A program made the translations under genes and the position numbers. The notes under the pieces are model-generated. The model worked only from the letters and a program-made list of their open reading frames with translations, did no database searches and was not told the origin of the DNA. From contig CAWKPE010000034.1 of assembly GCA_963851385.1 (NCBI GenBank), positions 1 through 64,000 of the forward strand: a stretch of DNA of 64,000 nt, written 5' to 3'. Of the stretch, positions 18,681 through 27,180 are shown in pieces. Numbering within the stretch: position 1 is the stretch's first letter; every line of letters starts with the position of its first letter. Origin of the DNA: CAWEFA01 sp963851385. GTDB lineage: Bacteria; Bacteroidota; Bacteroidia; Bacteroidales; DTGW01.

Positions 18681-19307
18681 TTAAATCAACTTACTTTTTT
18701 TCTTTTCAAATATAAATTCACAATGATCTTTTCCATAGGCGATAGTATTTTCCCATGAGTCTCCACGATAAAATCTAATCTCTGTAAAAGCTTTTGTATA
18801 AAATTCTTTATCTACTTCGCAAAAAAGTTTAGTTAATTCTGGAGTTTTAGCTTCGCTAAAGAAACCATGAAAGGGGCATTTTGTAATAACACGATGGCAA
18901 ACATTATCATTTTTCTCCAGATACTCCCTATTGCAAAACTGCCCTGCACCTTTTTCGTCGACTAAATCAAGATAATTTATTAGTAACTCTATAGGATCAT
19001 TACGAAATAAATTTTTTAAGGATTGAAAAACTGTCATGGATTCATTTAATCCAATAGGAACTATTGTTTTTCTCATAATTTCAAAAGCTTTTACCTTATT
19101 AAATTTATCTTGAAGGTCTAAATACATAGCGGCAATAATGGGGAGCCGTTTTACAAAATTTGATTCAGTCCCTTTAACTTTCGACCAGTGAGTATTATTA
19201 TATATATCGTTTTTTCTAACCAGGCATTTAATGAGAAATAGAGGCCATGACCAACCAATTTCTTTGCTCAAAACTGACTTTGCAATCTTAATTTCTTTGA
19301 ACTTCAT
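18681..19307 (-). CDS. L-2-amino-thiazoline-4-carboxylic acid hydrolase-like protein
   Basis: 208 residues, cytoplasmic. The C-terminal block (ITKCPFHGFF, LTKLFCEVDKEFYTKAF, EIRFYRG, TIAYGKDHCEFIFE) resembles the small ATC hydrolase-like family (PF14196), in which conserved Cys residues and a G-x-x-x-C-x-F end motif recur. Founding members open the thiazoline ring during L-cysteine formation, but most relatives have no proven activity. This gene sits between two attC-like palindromes with a lipoprotein gene and has no metabolic neighbours, so it looks like cargo. The family call rests on remembered motif spacing. Confidence 0.45.
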   Translation of the reverse strand: MKFKEIKIAKSVLSKEIGWSWPLFLIKCLVRKNDIYNNTHWSKVKGTESNFVKRLPIIAAMYLDLQDKFNKVKAFEIMRKTIVPIGLNESMTVFQSLKNLFRNDPIELLINYLDLVDEKGAGQFCNREYLEKNDNVCHRVITKCPFHGFFSEAKTPELTKLFCEVDKEFYTKAFTEIRFYRGDSWENTIAYGKDHCEFIFEKKKSKLI

Positions 19308-19395
19308 AATCTTTAACCTTCTAAAAAAATTACATTTATCATTATTGCTTTTTTAATTAACCTATTTCTTTATAGCATGCTAGGGCAAGTTGAAA

Positions 19396-20160
19396 TTAGT
19401 TTACTTTTGTGACAGTGAATTCATAAATATTGAGTGGCGAAATGCCATGATAATAAGCAAAAAATGAAAATTTTAGACTGTCCCCATATTTTATAGCTCC
19501 GCCTCTCAGTCTATACATTTCCCCTGATGAAATTTCATAAATACTATCTACAGAAAAAGAAATATTACAAGAACTTTCTGATGCTTTTAATGCATTCCAA
19601 CCATAGGGCATCCCACCATTTTGAAATGAAATGGATAAAAGTAAACTATCATTATATTGTGAAATAATTACCGTTGTGCTGTCTCCGGTGAAGGTACCAA
19701 TATATGAATATTTTGAAGAATTGAACATTTTTATAACCGATTGGCTTATTATTTCTTTCCCAGTATTATAAGTTTCCTTTAATGTAAGATTTATTTGCAT
19801 GAAATGTTTATTGTTATTCAAGGTGCCATTTCCTGATACGGTTAAATTGTAATAATATGGTTCACCCCAAGGACCAGCTGAAGTGCTTTCTTCTTTTCGA
19901 TACGTTTTTTCAGGTATAACCAGATTATAACCTTCAACAATTGCTTCAACAGTGTCAGCTCCAACAAAATGATCAAAAATTATTTTGTTGTTGTTTGTCT
20001 CAGACTTTCTAACTGTTGTGTTAAAAGGACTCCAACTGCCAACTCCGGTAATATCTCCACAAAAATCTCCTATAAAATCATCTCTGGTAGCACTTGTTTT
20101 GTCACTCTCTTTATGACAACTTATTAATATAATTGTCAGACAAAAAATAATTTTTTTCAT
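19396..20160 (-). CDS. Hypothetical lipoprotein
   Basis: 254 residues with a lipoprotein signal (MKKIIFCLTIILISC, Cys15). The mature part is beta-rich with regularly spaced NLTVSGNGTLNNN and INLTLKETYNTG type strands, suggesting a lipocalin-like or beta-sandwich fold. No catalytic or known family motif is recognised. It is separated by 88 bp from the ATC-hydrolase-like gene and may share its cassette-like unit between palindromes a and b. Confidence 0.6.
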   Translation of the reverse strand: MKKIIFCLTIILISCHKESDKTSATRDDFIGDFCGDITGVGSWSPFNTTVRKSETNNNKIIFDHFVGADTVEAIVEGYNLVIPEKTYRKEESTSAGPWGEPYYYNLTVSGNGTLNNNKHFMQINLTLKETYNTGKEIISQSVIKMFNSSKYSYIGTFTGDSTTVIISQYNDSLLLSISFQNGGMPYGWNALKASESSCNISFSVDSIYEISSGEMYRLRGGAIKYGDSLKFSFFAYYHGISPLNIYEFTVTKVN

Positions 20161-20230
20161 TTTAAATCATTTTTTGAAATTATGTTAAAATTCTATTAAA
20201 TATCTCTTATTTATTTATTTCAATTAATTT

Positions 20231-20363
20231 GCCCTAAACGTTGGCGGTATGAAATGTTGGGGATTCTTGGACGCTTTCCTATCAACCGATAGAAACCTTG
20301 CCAGCGGGCTTAATTGTAACCTAACCGCTTAAGCCCCTATGTTTTATGAGCCGTTGTTGTGCC
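20231..20363 (-). repeat. attC-like imperfect palindrome, site b
   Basis: 133 bp. On the minus strand it runs from GGCACAACAACGGCTCATAA to CCGCCAACGTTTAGGGC. The two ends pair imperfectly with a few extrahelical bases (AACAACGGCTCAT against AACGTTGGCGGTATGA), the hallmark of attC folding. The last six codons and the stop of the gene at 20344-21558 lie inside it, a common layout in integron cassettes. Confidence 0.5.
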
Positions 20364-21558
20364 TTGCTTTTAATAATTTATACCCAATTATGACGGAGAA
20401 TCTTTGATAATCTGCTGACCAACTCACATAATTATTTAATAAATCTTTACTTGTATAATATCTCATTTCTATGCTTATGCTTTTATAATTAATGCCTCCT
20501 CCAACTGCAAAACAATTACTAGGTTTAATATCCAGGGGAGAAGAATCACTATAATTGATTGTCGGATTAAAATTTAAACAAAAATTTGAAATATAAAAAC
20601 CATTTAAAAATATGCTCAAATTTTCATTTATAAAGAAATAATATCTAACTCCAATAGGAAATTCTAATGAGCCATACTTAATGATAGCCATTTCATAAAA
20701 ATAAATCTTTTTTTCGGAATTAAAATATTGATAAGTTGGCTCAAATATTATTCCCCATTTATTTCTGTTAAATGGTAGAATAAATTCAGCTTCTACGCCT
20801 ATTCTATAACTGATATTATTATTGAAGATAATATTATCGCCTGTTTGAGAATTAGAATATGATAATGAAGAATAATTAATTCCTGCGGCAATTTTTAAAT
20901 TAAATATATCTCTTTGGGGTTTAATGCTATAATCTACAAAAGATTCCCCAATGCATTGATTATAGTTTTTGAAATACCTTTCAAGTTCATTCTGAAAATA
21001 ATCAATATGTTCTATAGAATTTATAGTTGAATTTGCGCATCTAATATCATTCCATAATTGTTGACGAAATCCGAAGTTAATAGCTATATTTCCATCATCA
21101 TCTAAATAGCTCTTGTAGATTAATTGTTGAATAAGAGTGTCGCTAATAGAATAAAAAAATCGTCGAAATTTTTCATCTTCGTATAAATAAAGTGAGGCTT
21201 TTCCTTCTATAAGCACTTTTAGAAACAGTTGCTCCTTTGACCAAATAGGTTTTTTTTGATTTGAAAGCTTTTCTATATCCTTACTTGAACGGTCTATATT
21301 GATATTGGCCCTAATATATTTTGAATAACCATATATCCCAAATTCTTTTGCAGATAATATGTTTCCATTTAAAGTGGAATCATTATCTTCTGTTTTATAT
21401 TCAAATTTATTAGGATTACATCTCCAATCGTAATTTTTTATGAAACACTCAATTTTTCGATTATCATTGTCAATAAAATATCCCTTTTCAAATTTTATTT
21501 GAGCAAAAGAAACTGCAGTTATTAAGAATAGAATAAATGATAAAAATACGGTTTTCAT
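20344..21558 (-). CDS. Outer-membrane beta-barrel-type protein, function unknown
   Basis: 404 residues with a signal peptide (MKTVFLSFILFLITAVSFA) and mature start QIKFEKGYFIDNDNRKIECFIKNYDW. The first half is a mixed domain often seen in Bacteroidota secreted proteins (GYFIDN...KIECFI). The second half (about 215-404) is a series of amphipathic strands (IAAGINYSSLSYSN, YRIGVEAEFILPF, YGSLEFPIGVRYYFF, SIEMRYYTSKDL) ending RFSVIIGYKLL, like a porin-family barrel. No ligand can be proposed. Its final codons (ARHNNGS) lie within attC-like site b, consistent with cassette cargo. Confidence 0.65.
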   Translation of the reverse strand: MKTVFLSFILFLITAVSFAQIKFEKGYFIDNDNRKIECFIKNYDWRCNPNKFEYKTEDNDSTLNGNILSAKEFGIYGYSKYIRANINIDRSSKDIEKLSNQKKPIWSKEQLFLKVLIEGKASLYLYEDEKFRRFFYSISDTLIQQLIYKSYLDDDGNIAINFGFRQQLWNDIRCANSTINSIEHIDYFQNELERYFKNYNQCIGESFVDYSIKPQRDIFNLKIAAGINYSSLSYSNSQTGDNIIFNNNISYRIGVEAEFILPFNRNKWGIIFEPTYQYFNSEKKIYFYEMAIIKYGSLEFPIGVRYYFFINENLSIFLNGFYISNFCLNFNPTINYSDSSPLDIKPSNCFAVGGGINYKSISIEMRYYTSKDLLNNYVSWSADYQRFSVIIGYKLLKARHNNGS

Positions 21559-21613
21559 AAATTATATAATTAATGAGTATATATGTTCCATATTTTCGAT
21601 GTTTAAAAATTGT

Positions 21614-21755
21614 ATCCAACGTAGAGTGTATGAACAATAGGGATGTCGAAACTTTATCAATATTCAGTTACACCAAATTTAAATATTTTTTCTGATCTTC
21701 ACTCCCGAAGCTTCGGGACCAAGTCAACCCATATAGATTATACATTGTGTTGCAC
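21614..21755 (-). repeat. attC-like imperfect palindrome, site c
   Basis: 142 bp. On the minus strand R''-like GTGCAAC opens the site and R'-like GTTGGAT closes it; GTTGGAT fits the attC core consensus GTTRRRY exactly. Inner arms ACAATGTATAA and TTCATACACTCTA pair. A perfect 16-bp palindrome (tcccgaagcttcggga, 21703-21718), a common intergenic palindrome in Bacteroidota, sits within it. The PIN toxin gene stops 7 bp before the site. Confidence 0.55.
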
Positions 21756-21762
21756 GCAGTTT

Positions 21763-22230
21763 TTATTTCTTTTTGGATTTGTTTTTCAATTCCTTTAGTA
21801 GATATAATTTATAAATTTCTTCTGTCGAAATAATATTCGTATATTCTTTCATTTCAAGACCTTCATAAAGCTTTTTGTCTCCAGTCCATAATCGAGCATT
21901 TAAATGATTTGTCAACGCAACAAATAATGCATCATTATTATCAATATTAGAAACAATCTTTATGGCTTTTGTCAGATCATTGTTTGAGATTATGACATCA
22001 TCAATAAATCTAATTTTATTGGAAATAATCTCAAAAATTTCATTAAAGTTTAACTCAGAATATCCCGTGGTTTTAAGTATTTTTAATTTATGTTTTATTA
22101 TCTCATGTTTGAGAAGTCCTACAGAGTAATAATCAAAATACTCCGAACCATTAATTAATATTTGTCCAATCCTGCTTTGAGTATTAAGAATTGCGCTAAA
22201 TACAATATTAGTATCTACGACAATCTTCAT
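21763..22230 (-). CDS. PIN-domain toxin of a VapBC-like module
   Basis: 155 residues beginning KIVVDTNIVFSAIL, the first conserved Asp of PIN ribonucleases, with later acidic positions in DNNDALFVALTNHLNARLWTGDKKL, completing the metal-binding set. These proteins cleave RNA, often tRNA or rRNA, when freed from antitoxin. Its ATG directly abuts the TAA of the antitoxin gene (TAAATG), so the two are translationally linked. It lies between attC-like sites c and d, and toxin-antitoxin pairs are frequent stabilising cargo of cassette arrays. The tail (KELKNKSKKK) is basic. Confidence 0.85.
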   Translation of the reverse strand: MKIVVDTNIVFSAILNTQSRIGQILINGSEYFDYYSVGLLKHEIIKHKLKILKTTGYSELNFNEIFEIISNKIRFIDDVIISNNDLTKAIKIVSNIDNNDALFVALTNHLNARLWTGDKKLYEGLEMKEYTNIISTEEIYKLYLLKELKNKSKKK

Positions 22231-22449
22231 TTACAAACCTCTTTGCTTTTTTACCTTAGTCCAAATAGTTTTATTAACTTCTTTTGTAAGTTCATTAACA
22301 TCAGATTGCTTAGCTTTTGACTTAGATGTCAATTCCTTGTATCTAAGATAATCAATCATATCCTGCAACTCGGTCAAATCGACCGAAGATGGCAATCTTA
22401 CAAGTATCTCTTTATCTTTTCGCTCAAGAATCATATCTTTTTTTGTCAA
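22231..22449 (-). CDS. Antitoxin of the PIN toxin module
   Basis: 72 residues, upstream of and contiguous with the PIN toxin gene. The N-terminal part (ILERKDKEILVRLPSSVDLTELQDMIDYLRYKEL) is a short beta strand followed by a helix, and the C-terminal half is basic and probably disordered until it wraps the toxin (SKAKQSDVNELTKEVNKTIWTKVKKQRG). A start at the sixth codon (MILER) is also possible. The assignment depends on the arrangement more than on sequence family. Confidence 0.75.
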   Translation of the reverse strand: MTKKDMILERKDKEILVRLPSSVDLTELQDMIDYLRYKELTSKSKAKQSDVNELTKEVNKTIWTKVKKQRGL

Positions 22450-22494
22450 ATATACAAAATTAAACTCAGCTTGAAAATGGTGCCCAAAATTGCG

Positions 22495-22622
22495 TGCAAA
22501 CGTTCAAGTGTATAAGCCGTAAGGGTTTCGAAGCTATGTTCCTGTCAACCGCTGAAAAGCTAATTACGAGTAGCAACCTTCGTAAACAACTGCCACCCTA
22601 TGGATTATACACTGTGTTATGG
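22495..22622 (-). repeat. attC-like imperfect palindrome, site d
   Basis: 128 bp. On the minus strand the ends are CCATAAC (fits RYYYAAC except the first base) and GTTTGCA. Arms GTGTATAATCC and GGCTTATACAC pair almost fully, with an extra base in one arm as in attC sites. The central part includes TTCCTGTCAACCGCTGAAAA, similar to site b. The gene at 22630-23055 stops 7 bp before it. Confidence 0.55.
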
Positions 22623-22629
22623 GCAGTTT

Positions 22630-23055
22630 TTACCATTTCATATGACACGATATTAGATATGCAATCAATTGAAGACGCTCAGAGGAAAATGACGCTCCAT
22701 TATATAATTGAGTCCAATAATTATCCATAATATCTTTCTCTGATTTTGGATTTGGAATACAAATATATTCAGTGTCTCTAAAATCACGGGAGTAAATTAT
22801 CATGTATGCAGCAATTTCTTTTGTTCCATTTTTAATCCTATATAAGACTTTCAATTCAGCTTTTCTTTCACTTGTTGAAATTTTGTCTACATCTTCAATT
22901 TCATATCCCTTTTTCATATCTAGGCCTGATTCAACTTGAACTTTATAACCTTTTGTTACATAATTATATTCTTCCAGAGTAGTCTGTGCATTCAAATTAC
23001 ATGTCATGAAGATTTCAATTGAAATAATCAAAATAGATAAAGTAAATGTTCTCAT
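22630..23055 (-). CDS. Small secreted protein, unknown
   Basis: 141 residues with a signal peptide (MRTFTLSILIISIEIFMTCNLNA) and mature start QTTLEEYNYVTKGYKVQVESGLDMKKGYEI. A beta-alpha mixed domain follows (ELKVLYRIKNGTKEIAAYMIIYSRDFRDTEYICIPNP). No family is recognised, although very similar short secreted proteins are scattered through Bacteroidota accessory regions. Its stop abuts attC-like site d, so it is the fourth unit of the putative array. Confidence 0.6.
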   Translation of the reverse strand: MRTFTLSILIISIEIFMTCNLNAQTTLEEYNYVTKGYKVQVESGLDMKKGYEIEDVDKISTSERKAELKVLYRIKNGTKEIAAYMIIYSRDFRDTEYICIPNPKSEKDIMDNYWTQLYNGASFSSERLQLIAYLISCHMKW

Positions 23056-23161
23056 GGTTTTATTTTTTGTTTCCTACTTGTTTGGCTATTTCGGAATTTG
23101 CCCCGTTTTTATAGTGATTACTGGTCTTCACTTTATTCTCCTATTTATTTTAATAATCAAT

Positions 23162-23758
23162 TTAATTCTCTACTTTTTTTGACTCATTAATATAATCTCT
23201 GTATCCACAGTGTTTACATTTCCTATGAACATGATAATAGTAAATCGTAGCTGGAACACTATAGTAATTAATATGTTTATTTCCTTTTGCATCTGTAATT
23301 GTATCCGATTTTCTAATATTACTTGGCTTTTCATCAACTAATTCTTTCCTGTCAACTCTCATAGCATTCCATCTACTGCAACTTTTGCATCTTTTGCTGT
23401 ATCTAACAGCTGTTATCCAAATAAAAATTATAGTTGCTAATATCATCCAAATCCATATACTATCAAGACTATTTTTATCAATCTTATTGATAGTATCCTG
23501 ACTTTCTAGTTGTAAGTAATTTTTATTCACATATCCTTCTTTATCGCCAAAACTTATCTTAGCCCAGTCACCAGTTATCTCATAAACTGATACTTTATCT
23601 CCAATATTTAGTTGACCAATTATGTTATTTTTTACTCCAGCTCCATCTCTAATATTTAGAGCTGATCCAATAACAATATAATGGTCCTGAGATTTTATGT
23701 CAATTGTATATACGTTAATTAATCCCATTAATAGAATCAAAATGTACTTTTGTCTCAT
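23162..23758 (-). CDS. SH3b-domain membrane protein with Cys-rich tail
   Basis: About 198 residues from the ATG at 23758, preferred over an upstream start at 23833 because it gives a signal peptide (MRQKYILILLMGLINVYTI). A bacterial SH3 domain (about 25-85: YIVIGSALNIRDGAG, then VYEITGDWAKISFGDKEGYV) precedes one transmembrane helix (about 100-120). A cytoplasmic tail carries two CxxC pairs (CKSCSRW and CKHCGYRD), which could make a zinc ribbon. Periplasmic SH3b domains usually bind peptidoglycan stem peptides. No attC-like site adjoins it. Confidence 0.65.
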   Translation of the reverse strand: MRQKYILILLMGLINVYTIDIKSQDHYIVIGSALNIRDGAGVKNNIIGQLNIGDKVSVYEITGDWAKISFGDKEGYVNKNYLQLESQDTINKIDKNSLDSIWIWMILATIIFIWITAVRYSKRCKSCSRWNAMRVDRKELVDEKPSNIRKSDTITDAKGNKHINYYSVPATIYYYHVHRKCKHCGYRDYINESKKVEN

Positions 23759-24001
23759 AGTATATAGTTCCGGTTTTGTCTTATAAAATTGCTCATAAAC
23801 ATATGTATAAAAACAATTGAACTTTGCATCCAAATTGAGAACAAAAACGACCTTGACTCTTTCTCAGTTTTTTTGCTAATTTAAATTACTAAATCTGAGG
23901 TATGCAGTCTTTCAAAACAAGCTGACCATATTCTAGTCTTGGTAGAAAGCTACACTAGAGCTGTTAAATATGCTTCAATGTGCTTGTTCGAATTAACAAT
24001 T

Positions 24002-25348
24002 TTACCATATTTTACCTTCTTTCAAATACTCTTTTTTGATACCTGACATGAGTAATTCCTCATCTATTACAGCCGTTTCCCTTGCAAGTGCATGCAAACA
24101 ACAAAATTGCACTGTACTCATAATTGCTGAACCAACAAGTTCGTATTTTTTTGACACAGCATGAAGATCAATTTTATCGCTTAATTTGACATTCGATGGA
24201 AAAGCTTTTTGCCACAATGCTAATCTTTCAGCAGCATTTGGAATTGGAAAATGTATTATTGAATGAAACCTGCGGATAAAAGCATCATCAATATTATTTT
24301 TGAAATTTGAAGCGAGAATGACCAAACCATCAAAAGTTTCTATGCGTTGCAAAAGATAAGCAGCCTCCTGGTTCGCGTATTTGTCATGCGCATCTCGCAC
24401 GTTGGTTCGCTTGCTGAACAAAGCATCTGCTTCATCGAAAAATAATATCCAGTTTTTGTTTTCGGCTTTATTAAAAAGTTGAGAAAGGTTTTTTTCAGTT
24501 TCGCCAATAAATTTCGAGACTACCATGGAAAGGTCAATTTTGAATACATCTTTCCCGGTATATTTTCCAAGTAAAGTTGCCGTTAAAGTCTTACCGGTTC
24601 CTGCAGGGCCATAAAAGAGTGCCCTGTAACCGGGTTTAAGTTTACGCTGCATTCCCCAATCATGCATCAAAGTATAATGATGTTTTACCCATATTTCAAG
24701 TTCTTCTATTTGTTTCATCGTAGTTTCGTTCAATACCAAATCGTCCCATTCCATTTCGGTAGTAATATATTGAGCCGGGAATTCCATACTAAGTTTGGGA
24801 TGCATAATATTTCCCGATGTAAACAATTCCAAATATTCCTGCGAAATAATTAACTTGCCGCTAAGTAATGGTTCTCCTTTACCAACTTCATCGAGCCAAA
24901 GAACATTTTTACTTGTCAGAATATGATTATTATTAAATAGCTGTTGGCACCGACTTCTTTTTGAAATTTCATCTCCTGAAAGAGCAAATACAGCTGTTTC
25001 ACCCGTTGGCAGAAAACCCCTGAAATGATTTCCTCTTACTCCGCCCAACTGTGGATAATCTCCCGGATTTGGTATGGTTTGTTTTATCAAATCATCCAAA
25101 AGGCTAGGTTTAAGATGTGGAATTATTGCAAGCAGAAGAAGAAGAATTTCATCTTCCGAAAGAGAATTATCTATTATGAATTTAGTAAATATTGATTTAT
25201 CGTCAAGAGGCCGGATAATTTTATTAGCATAGGATTTTTCTAATTTGTCGCTATTAAAAGTAACATCGAGGCGGTTTAAAAATATTTCTGAAAATCGCTG
25301 AATATAATTATCTAAGGATACCAGGTTTATTTCAATGGTTTTATCCAT
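24002..25348 (-). CDS. eCIS-associated AAA+ ATPase (Afp15-like)
   Basis: 448 residues. The N-terminal ~200 form a helical domain characteristic of eCIS ATPases. The AAA+ core has Walker A GPAGTGKT at about 247-254, Walker B FFDEADALF at about 303-311, a sensor-1 Asn in LASNFKNN and an arginine-finger/sensor pair near DDAFIRRFH. In Afp/PVC systems the equivalent protein (Afp15/PVC15) is needed for particle assembly and probably acts on cargo or on the terminator complex. It is the last gene of the eCIS run, 2 bp after the short DUF4157 gene. Confidence 0.9.
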   Translation of the reverse strand: MDKTIEINLVSLDNYIQRFSEIFLNRLDVTFNSDKLEKSYANKIIRPLDDKSIFTKFIIDNSLSEDEILLLLLAIIPHLKPSLLDDLIKQTIPNPGDYPQLGGVRGNHFRGFLPTGETAVFALSGDEISKRSRCQQLFNNNHILTSKNVLWLDEVGKGEPLLSGKLIISQEYLELFTSGNIMHPKLSMEFPAQYITTEMEWDDLVLNETTMKQIEELEIWVKHHYTLMHDWGMQRKLKPGYRALFYGPAGTGKTLTATLLGKYTGKDVFKIDLSMVVSKFIGETEKNLSQLFNKAENKNWILFFDEADALFSKRTNVRDAHDKYANQEAAYLLQRIETFDGLVILASNFKNNIDDAFIRRFHSIIHFPIPNAAERLALWQKAFPSNVKLSDKIDLHAVSKKYELVGSAIMSTVQFCCLHALARETAVIDEELLMSGIKKEYLKEGKIW

Positions 25349-25350
25349 TT

Positions 25351-25965
25351 TTAAGATTGTTGAATTACATGTGTGAGTTCGTGTGCAAGAAGATTTTTCC
25401 CTTCCGGGGATTCAGGGTTGAATGTACCTGAATCAAAATAGATATCATATCTATGAGTGAAAGCTTTCGCGTGTATCATCTTGCATAATCTTGAAGCTTC
25501 ATCATCAGTGTGGATTCTGACCTCATCAAATGTTTGCCCGAATTTGGTTTCCATCTCGGTTTTGACATCGTCAGGCAAGGAATTTCCGATGCTGCTTGAT
25601 TGTTTAAGTTCCGATTCAAAAGCATCGGTAACACTAGCATTTTCTTCGGCGCTTATAGGGACAGGTTCACTCCCTGCTTTTCGGGACATTACTTTTTGAT
25701 CGCTATTTCGATCGTCATCTGCTTCTTTTTTGTTTATTTTTTCTTTCTCATCCTCACCTTTTTTTTGAACAGAACCGGTCGTTTCCTGTTCTTTTTCGTC
25801 TGCGCTTTTTGAAGCTACTTTTTCTTCTTCATTTGCTTTTTTTCGAACAGCTGAATTAAAAAATGCATCTTTTTTTCTCATAACTGCAGATGTCTTCGGG
25901 AAAAACGCCTGTGATTTACTTTCTAAATTTGGCGTTGCCTTACGCCTTGTGCGGATTGCTTTCAT
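25351..25965 (-). CDS. Short DUF4157 (eCIS core) protein
   Basis: 204 residues: a basic N-terminus, a long charged and probably disordered Lys/Glu-rich stretch (about 35-120), then a compact DUF4157 domain (about 130-204: SIGNSLPDDVKTEMETKFGQ, FDEVRIHTDDEA, AFTHRYDIYF, FNPESPEGKNLLAHELTHVIQQS). HELTH at 195-199 is the HExxH zinc-protease-type motif. The protein ends right after it, so nothing follows the helix that would normally supply a third zinc ligand. DUF4157 is strongly linked with eCIS loci and cargo. It sits between the TPR and ATPase genes; it may be a cargo-loading or leader-type component. Confidence 0.85.
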   Translation of the reverse strand: MKAIRTRRKATPNLESKSQAFFPKTSAVMRKKDAFFNSAVRKKANEEEKVASKSADEKEQETTGSVQKKGEDEKEKINKKEADDDRNSDQKVMSRKAGSEPVPISAEENASVTDAFESELKQSSSIGNSLPDDVKTEMETKFGQTFDEVRIHTDDEASRLCKMIHAKAFTHRYDIYFDSGTFNPESPEGKNLLAHELTHVIQQS

Positions 25966-26102
25966 GCTGTTAAATATTAAAATTCAAATTTTAAATTCAG
26001 TTTGTTTGGTTAATAAACTTCATGAGCTTTAGAGTAGAAGAAAAAATATGCCACTAAGGCACTGAAGCACAAAGTATCACAAAAATTTTCTCTTTGCATA
26101 AA

Positions 26103-27167
26103 TTATAAATATTTGGCTGCTTCCTGTGCATAAGGATTATCTTTGTTTTTAGAAATTTCTAAAAAAAATTCTTTTGCTTCGTTTTCCTTGCCAGTTTTAA
26201 TCAAAGCATGTGCTTTATAGTAATATGATTTCTGATGACCAGGCTCTTGAGTCAATACCTCTGAAAACAATTTTAAAGCCTGGTTAAAATTACTTTTGCC
26301 CATGTAAAGAACACCCAAGTCAGTTTTTACTTTTAAATTGGAAGGATTAAGCAGCAAAATCCTTTCGAACTCTGCAATTGCTTTTTCATTTTCGTTGAGT
26401 GCCAGGTAAACCAAACCAAGATGATACCTGGAATCTTCGTTCTCGGGTTCAAAACCCAGCGCCCGTTGCAGGTATTTTTTAGCAAGACCGAAATTTCTTT
26501 GTAAATAATAAACTATACCAAGTTGCTGGTATGCCGGAACAAACTCATCATTTTTTTGTATGATATCGAAATAGACATCAATTGCTTCATCATATTTTTT
26601 CTGTAAAGATTTGCACAGAGCAAACTGATATTTGAAATCAGGTATATCATTAAGTTGTATAGCTTCGTTCCAGGCTTTTTCAGCTTTATCATATTGTGTA
26701 ACTATCATGAAATATTTTGCCAGATGTTCCCATGCAGACGGATTTGCAGGATTGATGTCAATTGATTTCACCAAAGCCGAATACGCGTTTTCATATTTCC
26801 GTTGTGAAATATAGCCAATTCCCAGGTTTAAATATGTATTTGCTTCTTTTGGATCTAGTTCGATTGATTTAAGCAACATATTTATTGCTTCTTCTGCTCT
26901 GCCAACTATTAATAGTACCTGACCTAAATTTCCATAAGCAGTTGCATAATCATTTTTTAATTCTATTGATTTTTCATATTCTGACATGGCTTCAGCATAT
27001 TTGCCTTTTTGGGTGAACAAAAAACCGAGATTATTATGGACAACGGCGTTGGATGAATCCATAACAACGGCTTCATTATATTTTGCTTCGGCTTCGTCAA
27101 AATTTCCGGCCAAGTGTAATTTAAGTCCTTCCTGCAACAAATTGTTACTACTTTTATTTTCTGCCAT
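26103..27167 (-). CDS. TPR-repeat protein of the eCIS locus
   Basis: 354 residues made almost wholly of about nine or ten tetratricopeptide repeats (for example AVVHNNLGFLFTQKGKYAEAMSEYEKSIELK, with W/L-G-A-P consensus positions). No signal peptide or membrane segment, so it is cytoplasmic. It lies 13 bp after the 1,202-residue DUF4157 gene. A role as chaperone or assembly scaffold for that protein is a guess based on spacing. The 137-bp gap to the next gene contains ccactaaggcactgaagcac, an imperfect short direct repeat of a kind common between Bacteroidota genes. Confidence 0.85.
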   Translation of the reverse strand: MAENKSSNNLLQEGLKLHLAGNFDEAEAKYNEAVVMDSSNAVVHNNLGFLFTQKGKYAEAMSEYEKSIELKNDYATAYGNLGQVLLIVGRAEEAINMLLKSIELDPKEANTYLNLGIGYISQRKYENAYSALVKSIDINPANPSAWEHLAKYFMIVTQYDKAEKAWNEAIQLNDIPDFKYQFALCKSLQKKYDEAIDVYFDIIQKNDEFVPAYQQLGIVYYLQRNFGLAKKYLQRALGFEPENEDSRYHLGLVYLALNENEKAIAEFERILLLNPSNLKVKTDLGVLYMGKSNFNQALKLFSEVLTQEPGHQKSYYYKAHALIKTGKENEAKEFFLEISKNKDNPYAQEAAKYL

Positions 27168-27180
27168 AATTCAAAATTTT

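Noticed and set aside
22494..22730. Plus-strand 78-residue open frame
   Set aside because: It spans attC-like site d and the antisense of the secreted gene end; explained by the palindrome.
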